Positions 1 to 3,830 of a DNA stretch of 5,500 nucleotides are shown here, piece after piece. The stretch comes from an uncultured Kiritimatiellota bacterium (GTDB taxonomy: Bacteria; Verrucomicrobiota; Kiritimatiellia; RFP12; UBA1067), in the NCBI GenBank assembly GCA_934667295.1, contig CAKULR010000124.1, forward strand, positions 1-5,500. Reading direction: 5' to 3'. The notes under the pieces were generated by a model that was not told the origin of the DNA, ran no database searches, and saw only the letters and a program-made list of their open reading frames with translations. Position 1 is the first letter of the stretch. The number at the start of each line of letters is the position of its first letter. Both the position numbers and the translations under genes were made by a program.

Positions 1-401
1 TCCGCGCTGCCGCGCCCCACGCGGATGAGGCCCCGCACGCCGGCGGCGCCGCCCCGGCTCAGGACGGGGGCACAGAGCCAGCGGTTCGTCGGACGGGGCG
101 TCCGCGCGGCGTCCAGGCCCAGGAGCGCGCGCAGACGGGCGTTCTCGGCGGCGAGGGCGGCGGCTTCGCCGCGCACCATCCGCAGGGCGTCGTTTTCGTC
201 CTTCAGGCGGCGGTTCTCGGCGGCCGTGCGGGCGCCCAGGAAGAGACCGCCCAGGCGCGTGCCGACGGCACGGCCCAGCCAGAGGCGCCCGTTCTCGACG
301 GGGTAGACGGCCTCCTTGACCGCGCTCCGTCCGCACACGAGCCAGAAGCCGAGTACGGCCAGCGCGAGGCAGGCGGCGATGATTCCTGTTCGTCCTGTCA
401 A
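1..401 (-). CDS. mreC: Rod shape-determining protein MreC, N-terminal part (cut by window start)
   Basis: MreC is the bitopic inner-membrane protein of the elongasome. It links cytoplasmic MreB filaments to periplasmic cell-wall synthases. The frame gives 133 codons before the window edge. Residues 7-23 (IIAACLALAVLGFWLVC) form one membrane segment. Residues about 58-95 are a leucine- and EN-rich coiled coil (AAENRRLKDENDAL, then AAENARLRALLGL), typical of MreC. The first strand of the periplasmic beta domain follows (APVLSRGGAAGVRGLIRVGRGSA). No ATG lies ahead of the membrane segment. I chose TTG at 401-399 because GGAG (412-409) stands 7 nt before it. It begins 33 nt after the mreB stop on the same strand, so co-transcription from the mreB promoter is likely. 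The C-terminal half lies outside the window. Family call is confident from topology and neighbour; the start is slightly less sure, as an ATT at 404 is also possible. Confidence 0.88.
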   Translation of the reverse strand, partial: MTGRTGIIAACLALAVLGFWLVCGRSAVKEAVYPVENGRLWLGRAVGTRLGGLFLGARTAAENRRLKDENDALRMVRGEAAALAAENARLRALLGLDAARTPRPTNRWLCAPVLSRGGAAGVRGLIRVGRGSA

Positions 402-404
402 AAT

Positions 405-412
405 CCTTCTCC
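405..412 (-). promoter_or_regulatory. Ribosome binding site that decides the mreC TTG start
   Basis: On the minus strand GGAGAAGG (412-405) precedes TTG at 401-399, with 7 nt between GGAG and the start codon. The frame has no ATG before the coiled coil, so this site is the main argument for a TTG start. Confidence 0.65.
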
Positions 413-434
413 GAAGGGAAGGACCGTCGAAGCG

Positions 435-1466
435 CTACGACCTCTTGTTCTTCGCGAGGAAGTCCAGCTCGCTCATCACCACGCCCGTCCCCTCGGCCAC
501 GGCCGACAGGGGGTCATCCGCCAATGTCACGGGCAAGCCCGTCTCCTGGGCGATCAGCCTGTCGAGCCCGCGCAGCAGCGAACTGCCGCCGGAAAGCACG
601 ATGCCGCGGTCGACCAGGTCGGCCGCCAGTTCCGGTTCGCAGTTCCCCAGGGTGGTGCGAACGGCCTCGACGATGTTGGAAACGGGTTCGGTGAGCGAGT
701 CTCGGATCTCCTCCGAAGAGATGGTCATCGTCTTCGGCAGTCCCGCCACGATGTCGCGCCCGCGCACCTCCATGGTCTTTTCCTGACCCGTGGGGTATGC
801 GGACCCGATTGTCAATTTAATCGATTCGGCGGTGCGCTCGCCAATCAGCAGATTGTAGACGCGCCTCATGTGGCTCACGATGCAGGCGTCCATGGCGTCG
901 CCCGCCGAACGCACGCTGCGCGAATGCACGATGCCGGCGAGCGAGATGATCGCCACCTCGCACGTGCCGCCGCCAATGTCAACAATCATCGAGCCGGCCG
1001 GTTCCGAGACCGGCAGCCCCACCCCGATCGCCGCCGCCATCGGCTCCTCGACCAGATAGACCTCTCCCACGCCCGCCGCGTGCGCCGCATCCTCGACGGC
1101 GCGCTTCTCCACCTCCGTGATGTCGCCGGGCACGGCGATCACGACGCGCGGCTTCACGTACTTGCTCCAGAACCGCTTGGGACAGACCTTGTTGATGAAA
1201 TAGCTGATCATCGCCTCCGTGATGTCGAAGTCCGCAATCACGCCGGACTTCATTGGACGGATGGCCATGATGTTTCCCGGCGTGCGCCCCAGCATCCGCT
1301 TGGCCTCGTCGCCCACGGCGAGCACGCGCTTCGAGCCCTCCTCAATGGCGACGACGCTCGGCTCCCGGAGCACGATGCCCCGGTCCTTCACGTACACGAG
1401 GCAGTTGGCCGTTCCGAGGTCGATGCCCACGTCGGTTGAGAAAAGTCCTTTGAACTTGGAAAACAT
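435..1466 (-). CDS. mreB: Rod shape-determining protein MreB (bacterial actin)
   Basis: MreB is an actin-fold ATPase that polymerises under the inner membrane and directs lateral wall synthesis with MreC/MreD/RodA/PBP2. This copy has 343 residues, the normal family length. The N-terminal MFSKFKGLFS is a membrane-binding amphipathic start. Phosphate-1 loop: residues 13-21 (VGIDLGTAN). MLGRTPGNI lies at 58-66 and IRPMKSGVIADFD at 69-81. Catalytic-glutamate segment: VEEPMAAAIG (139-148). Phosphate-2 loop: IVDIGGGTCE (161-170). YNLLIGERTAE occupies 204-214. Adenosine loop: GIVLSGGSSLLRGLD (288-302). Most homologues I recall read LTGGGALLRGLD there and GGGTTEVA in phosphate 2, so S295-S296 and C169 are mild deviations. 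The frame stays open upstream to 1640, but MreB homology begins exactly at the ATG at 1466. No Shine-Dalgarno precedes that ATG; a -10 box sits 7 nt upstream. mreC follows on the same strand. Confidence 0.97.
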   Translation of the reverse strand: MFSKFKGLFSTDVGIDLGTANCLVYVKDRGIVLREPSVVAIEEGSKRVLAVGDEAKRMLGRTPGNIMAIRPMKSGVIADFDITEAMISYFINKVCPKRFWSKYVKPRVVIAVPGDITEVEKRAVEDAAHAAGVGEVYLVEEPMAAAIGVGLPVSEPAGSMIVDIGGGTCEVAIISLAGIVHSRSVRSAGDAMDACIVSHMRRVYNLLIGERTAESIKLTIGSAYPTGQEKTMEVRGRDIVAGLPKTMTISSEEIRDSLTEPVSNIVEAVRTTLGNCEPELAADLVDRGIVLSGGSSLLRGLDRLIAQETGLPVTLADDPLSAVAEGTGVVMSELDFLAKNKRS

Positions 1467-1473
1467 AGCGTGT

Positions 1474-1502
1474 ATTATAGACGAAACGCGCGGGCGGTGC
1501 AA
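1474..1502 (-). promoter_or_regulatory. Sigma70-type promoter of mreB, predicted leaderless
   Basis: Reading the minus strand, TTGCAC (1502-1497) is followed by a 17-bp spacer and a perfect TATAAT (1479-1474). Only 7 nt then remain before the mreB ATG at 1466. Transcription normally begins about 6-8 nt after the -10 box, so the mRNA should start at or within a base or two of the ATG. No Shine-Dalgarno sequence fits in that gap. It should drive mreB and mreC independently of the upstream secreted-protein gene. Confidence 0.75.
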
Positions 1503-1557
1503 GGGGGTGTTTTTAGATGCCCAGGAACTAGGCCATCCCCCCGGGGCGCACGTAGAG

Positions 1558-2220
1558 TCAATGTTCTCGTCTTTTCCGTGGGGGCAAGAGTTTCCGTGGG
1601 GGCAAGAGTTCACCAGGGGTGTCAATCCAGTTTGATGCACGACGCAGATTCTGCCGTTCCGTCACCCCATACGATTTCCGGCTTGCGTCAAATAGAATCT
1701 TTCTGGCCCGTTCGACATCTCCGACTCGCTTGAAAAGGACCCACGCCAACAATCGACACGATTTCTCGCTCTCTGCAGATTCAATCGCCTGTACCACCTT
1801 CTCGACATCAACGCGCAAGCGAACCAAGGCACCGACTGCGGGATAGAAGAAATTACCGGACACCGTCATCCCCAACGGCATGGAACGGGGATCGATTTCG
1901 TAATCGACAAGCGAAAGAAGGAGCGCATCGGCATTGTCCACGCGGCACGCACCAACGGCCAATATCGCGGCATGAAGCGGCGAAAGATAATGGTTGTCCG
2001 CACGGGATGTAGACGCAGCCTCTGCCAGTACCTTCACAAGTTCGGCAGCACGTGTTCGATAATGCGACGACAATTCATCAAGAGCCTGTCGGCGCTCTGG
2101 TTGTCGTACCGAAAGCAATCGGCTTGTTGCCGTGCCACAATCAGCTCCAAACAAAAGCCCCGTGACAAGCGTAAAAACTAGCAGGACCGTTGTTCCACGC
2201 ATGAATGTCGAATTTCTCAT
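1558..2220 (-). CDS. Secreted helical (HEAT-like) hypothetical protein
   Basis: I do not recognise a named family. The 220-residue product starts with a signal peptide: MRNSTFMR, then a hydrophobic stretch (GTTVLLVFTLVTGLLFG), with likely cleavage near GA/DC. The cysteine context (GADC) is not a good lipobox, so a soluble periplasmic or secreted protein is favoured. The mature part reads as short amphipathic helices rich in Leu, Ala and Arg (ALDELSSHY, PLHAAILAVGACR, YPAVGALVRLRVDV, CRLLAWVLFKRVGDVERA). This resembles HEAT-like repeat proteins seen in PVC-group bacteria; that is a family impression, not a search result. The C-terminus ends in a duplicated LLPPRK hexapeptide from an 18-bp tandem repeat. 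The ATG at 2220 has an AAAGG tract about 4 nt ahead; a second ATG at 2202 would shorten the n-region by six residues. Base composition is visibly less GC-rich than mreB. No clear promoter or terminator was found. Confidence 0.72.
   Translation of the reverse strand: MRNSTFMRGTTVLLVFTLVTGLLFGADCGTATSRLLSVRQPERRQALDELSSHYRTRAAELVKVLAEAASTSRADNHYLSPLHAAILAVGACRVDNADALLLSLVDYEIDPRSMPLGMTVSGNFFYPAVGALVRLRVDVEKVVQAIESAESEKSCRLLAWVLFKRVGDVERARKILFDASRKSYGVTERQNLRRASNWIDTPGELLPPRKLLPPRKRREH
1573..1608. repeat. Two perfect 18-bp tandem repeats
   Basis: TTTCCGTGGGGGCAAGAG occurs at 1573-1590 and again, identically, at 1591-1608, followed by a further TT. The unit is a multiple of three and lies inside the 3' end of the secreted-protein gene. 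There it adds a second LLPPRK to the protein without a frameshift, consistent with a recent slippage or unequal-exchange duplication. Confidence 0.92.
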
Positions 2221-2258
2221 GGGACCTTTCTTCAGACTGTCAGGCGAATCTAACCTCA

Positions 2259-2320
2259 CATGTGTGTTCCTACCCCCTGTGGGGCGTTGTCGTACAGGAG
2301 ACACCCCGTGCATGTGTGTT
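2259..2320. repeat. Direct repeat of CATGTGTGTT, 10 bp
   Basis: CATGTGTGTT is found at 2259-2268 and at 2311-2320, in the GT-rich spacer between the toxin gene and the secreted-protein gene. Both copies lie upstream of the gene starting at 2220. This may only reflect low sequence complexity; no function is claimed. Confidence 0.5.
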
Positions 2321-2334
2321 GCGTGTTGGTTGGT

Positions 2335-2356
2335 GGGTGGGTGGGGGGGGGGTGGG
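2335..2356 (+). other. G-quadruplex-forming G tract
   Basis: GGG-T-GGG-T-(ten G)-T-GGG, with single-base loops, meets the usual G-quadruplex pattern. It sits in a non-coding spacer 37 nt past the toxin stop. The neighbouring genes run on the minus strand, so the plus strand is their non-transcribed template complement in reverse: their RNA would carry the C-rich version, while the DNA template strand carries the G tract. It could impede polymerase between the toxin and the next gene. Pattern only; folding is not shown. Confidence 0.7.
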
Positions 2357-2392
2357 CCATCGGCCAGAGGTATCCGACAGATTGGGTCTCGT

Positions 2393-2710
2393 TCACAACG
2401 GCCAGGCCTGCCAGTTTCGGTGTGCATAGATGAAACGCCGGACTTCCATCGTGCGCCCGATTACGACATACAGCACAAGGAAGTTCCCGACCTGTATGCG
2501 ATAGTACGGATGCTCCCGATCAAGCTTCGACGGATACGGCTCGAACGACTCTGGCGCATGCAACCGATCGTAAATGGCGTCAAAGGCAGCGTCAATCAAC
2601 TTGTCCGCCGCCAGCGGATTCCGCAACGTGAGGCGAATGTAGTCTATCGCCTCTCGCATGTCTTCCTCGAATTGAGGCAGGAACTCAAGCGCGTACTTTC
2701 TTTCCAGCAT
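2393..2710 (-). CDS. RelE/ParE-superfamily type II toxin
   Basis: The 105-residue protein has the RelE/ParE fold signature. It opens with a strand (KYALEFLPQFEEDM), continues with two helices (EAIDYIRLTLRNP, AADKLIDAAFDAIYDRL), then a basic-aromatic beta hairpin (YYRIQVGNFLVLYVVIG, residues 69-85). It ends with RRFIYAHRNW (91-100), where R, H and W are typical of the C-terminal active strand. Members either cleave ribosome-bound mRNA (RelE-like) or poison gyrase (ParE-like); the sequence does not decide between these. The ATG at 2710 is preceded by AAGGAG with 7 nt spacing, and the gene overlaps the antitoxin's 3' end by 26 nt, so translation is coupled. Length is normal for an intact toxin. 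It is expected to be neutralised by the adjacent Phd/YefM-type partner. Confidence 0.88.
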   Translation of the reverse strand: MLERKYALEFLPQFEEDMREAIDYIRLTLRNPLAADKLIDAAFDAIYDRLHAPESFEPYPSKLDREHPYYRIQVGNFLVLYVVIGRTMEVRRFIYAHRNWQAWPL

Positions 2711-2963
2711 GAGTATGCTCCTTCAGCCGCCGATACACCTCGTCCGCTGAAAACCGCCGCGCATCGTTCGCCGCCAAACGATCCGTCTCCGAAAGAATCG
2801 CCTCCATTGGATCAACCAGCGCCTGATAGGCCTCTATGGACAGCATTACCGAAGCCCCGTAGCCGTTCTTGGTGAAGAACACAGGCCCCGCCTTGATGTC
2901 GGATTCAATCTCATTGAACTTGCTGCGCAAGTCTGTGACCGGTCGAATGTTAAGCGTTTGCAT
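2685..2963 (-). CDS. Phd/YefM-family antitoxin
   Basis: This 92-residue protein is the DNA-binding antitoxin of the toxin that overlaps it downstream. The N-terminal half (residues 7-46) carries the Phd/YefM signature: RPVTDLRSKFNEIE, then GPVFFTKNGYGASVMLSIEAYQAL. That domain dimerises and binds the operon promoter. The C-terminal half (51-92) is charged and helix-prone, as expected for the segment that wraps the toxin. I chose ATG 2963 rather than ATG 2981 because GGAGG stands 5 nt before it and because homology begins at LNIRPVTDLR. The start at 2981 would also fall almost on the predicted transcription start. The promoter and an inverted repeat lie immediately upstream, implying the usual autorepression. 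The gene stops inside the toxin reading frame. Confidence 0.9.
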   Translation of the reverse strand: MQTLNIRPVTDLRSKFNEIESDIKAGPVFFTKNGYGASVMLSIEAYQALVDPMEAILSETDRLAANDARRFSADEVYRRLKEHTHAGKKVRA

Positions 2964-2982
2964 CAGAACCTCCAAATGCATG

Positions 2983-2997
2983 AATTATAGCATAATT
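2983..2997. promoter_or_regulatory. Inverted repeat, likely antitoxin operator
   Basis: AATTAT (2983-2988), AGC, ATAATT (2992-2997) is a perfect 6-bp-arm palindrome that covers the -10 box of the toxin-antitoxin promoter. Phd/YefM complexes usually bind such palindromes to repress their own operon. Assignment as operator is inference from position and family behaviour. Confidence 0.55.
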
Positions 2998-3013
2998 ATG
3001 TCAGCACCGGCAA
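2984..3013 (-). promoter_or_regulatory. Promoter of the toxin-antitoxin operon
   Basis: On the minus strand TTGCCG (3013-3008), an 18-bp spacer and TATAAT (2989-2984) are followed by a leader of about 14 nt that carries GGAGG before ATG 2963. A TGC directly ahead of TATAAT gives an extended -10 element. Confidence 0.7.
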
Positions 3014-3061
3014 GGCCTCGGACGATTGTCGCAGATTAACTTGGGGAACGACGGGCGGAAC

Positions 3062-3703
3062 ATGAGCGCCGCGAAGAAGGCGAAGAAGGACGAGTTCTAC
3101 ACGCAGTACACCGACATTACGCGGGAGATGGAGGCGTATCTCGACTATGACGTGGACGCCTTTCGCGGCAAGACCGTGCTGCTCCCGTGCGACGACCCGG
3201 AGTGGAGCAACTTCACGCGGTACTTCGCCGAGAACTTCGAGCGCATCGGACTGAAGAAGCTCATCTCGACGAGCTATGCCTTTGACGCGAAGAAAATCGA
3301 GGCTTCCTATCTGCCGGGCTTCGAGCGCCTGACTGCCGAGGCAATCCGCGCCTCGCCGAAGTTCGACCGGAAGAAGGAACGCAAACGCGGCAAGATCTTC
3401 GTCCTCGACGAGGACACGAATCGGAGCGGGCGCATCGACATCGCCGACCTGAAGTGGGACTACCTGGACGGCGACGGCGATTTCCGTTCCGACGAGGTGA
3501 AGGCCCTGCGAGACGAGGCGGACATCATCGTGACGAATCCGCCGTTCTCGCTCTTCCGCGAGTTCCTGGCCTGGATCTTGGCCGCAAAGCCTGGAGGGCG
3601 GGGCTTGGAAGCCTTTGCGCACTCTGCGTTCTTTGCGGCTAATGACAAAGAGGGAATGAAATCGCTTTGTTGGGCGAAAGCAACGGCAATCAAAAGGAAC
3701 TAA
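3062..3703 (+). CDS. EcoRI-type adenine-specific DNA methyltransferase, C-terminally truncated
   Basis: The first 172 residues match the EcoRI-methylase type of N6-adenine methyltransferase as I know it. They include KKAKKDEFYTQYTDI at the start, CDDPEWSNF (43-51), FERIGLKKLISTSYAF (59-74), DGDFRSDEVKALRDEADI (138-155), and the catalytic motif NPPF (159-162) followed by SLFREFLAW. In the family NPPF is followed by a further core strand (KFLIIGN-like) and a long C-terminal part. Here the frame departs at about residue 173 (near 3578), continues through a 9-nt-periodic repeat (3613-3639) and stops at 3703, giving 213 residues against roughly 300 or more expected. The missing part is not found downstream to 3827. 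ATG 3062 keeps the conserved N-terminus; its ribosome site is weak. No restriction endonuclease is seen nearby. Probably an inactive remnant of a defence or orphan methylase locus. Confidence 0.8.
   Translation: MSAAKKAKKDEFYTQYTDITREMEAYLDYDVDAFRGKTVLLPCDDPEWSNFTRYFAENFERIGLKKLISTSYAFDAKKIEASYLPGFERLTAEAIRASPKFDRKKERKRGKIFVLDEDTNRSGRIDIADLKWDYLDGDGDFRSDEVKALRDEADIIVTNPPFSLFREFLAWILAAKPGGRGLEAFAHSAFFAANDKEGMKSLCWAKATAIKRN
3613..3639. repeat. Three 9-nt-periodic units (CTYTGCGNN)
   Basis: CTTTGCGCA, CTCTGCGTT and CTTTGCGGC follow each other without gaps. I recall short dispersed repeats of this character in intergenic DNA of PVC and other environmental bacteria; that comparison is from memory. 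It lies exactly where the methyltransferase loses its family sequence, and upstream there is also AAGCC/GGCTT/AAGCC (3587-3613). It may mark an inserted repeat element or a deletion junction. Confidence 0.6.
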
Positions 3704-3707
3704 GCCC

Positions 3708-3830
3708 ATGAAACTGACGCTACGTACGGACTTGATGGTCGAAGACCTCACTACATCTACGGTGACGGGTGGCCAAGTCCGTGGCTGTGTACGTGCCTCC
3801 GGGAAGAATGTGGTATACTTGTGGGCATGA
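3708..3830 (+). CDS. Small 40-aa ORF, possible remnant of a methylase-linked gene
   Basis: An ATG at 3708 follows AAAGGA with about 8 nt spacing, directly after the methyltransferase stop, and runs 40 codons to a TGA at 3828-3830. That TGA overlaps the ATG of the next gene as ATGA. The product begins MKLTLRTDLMVEDLTTSTV. The first dozen residues loosely resemble the start of DUF262-type proteins that I recall beside EcoRI-type methylases; the rest shows no such similarity and is probably out-of-frame or replaced DNA. The extended -10 promoter of the next gene lies inside it. It could be a true small gene, a broken 5' end, or chance. Low confidence. Confidence 0.3.
   Translation: MKLTLRTDLMVEDLTTSTVTGGQVRGCVRASGKNVVYLWA
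3811..3819 (+). promoter_or_regulatory. Extended -10 promoter of the rRNA methyltransferase gene, predicted leaderless
   Basis: TGG directly followed by TATACT (3814-3819) forms an extended -10 element. No convincing -35 box lies 16-18 bp upstream, as is tolerated with extended -10 sites. Exactly 7 nt separate TATACT from ATG 3827, the same gap as at mreB, and there is no Shine-Dalgarno in it. Confidence 0.6.

Noticed and set aside
870..1439. 189-codon frame on the plus strand opposite mreB
   Set aside because: Fully antisense to an unambiguous mreB; Arg/His-rich sequence with no family features.
1467..1640. N-terminal extension of MreB by 58 residues
   Set aside because: The extra sequence has no MreB similarity and contains the mreB promoter and the end of the upstream gene; the homology begins at ATG 1466.
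2273..2284. CCCC-CTGT-GGGG hairpin as a terminator
   Set aside because: The stem is only about 4 bp and no T run follows on either strand.
2132..2875. 247-codon plus-strand frame across the toxin-antitoxin genes
   Set aside because: It overlaps three convincing minus-strand genes and runs through the G tract as poly-Gly; no family resemblance.
2996..3751. 251-codon minus-strand frame opposite the EcoRI-type methylase
   Set aside because: The plus strand carries conserved methylase motifs; the antisense product shows none.
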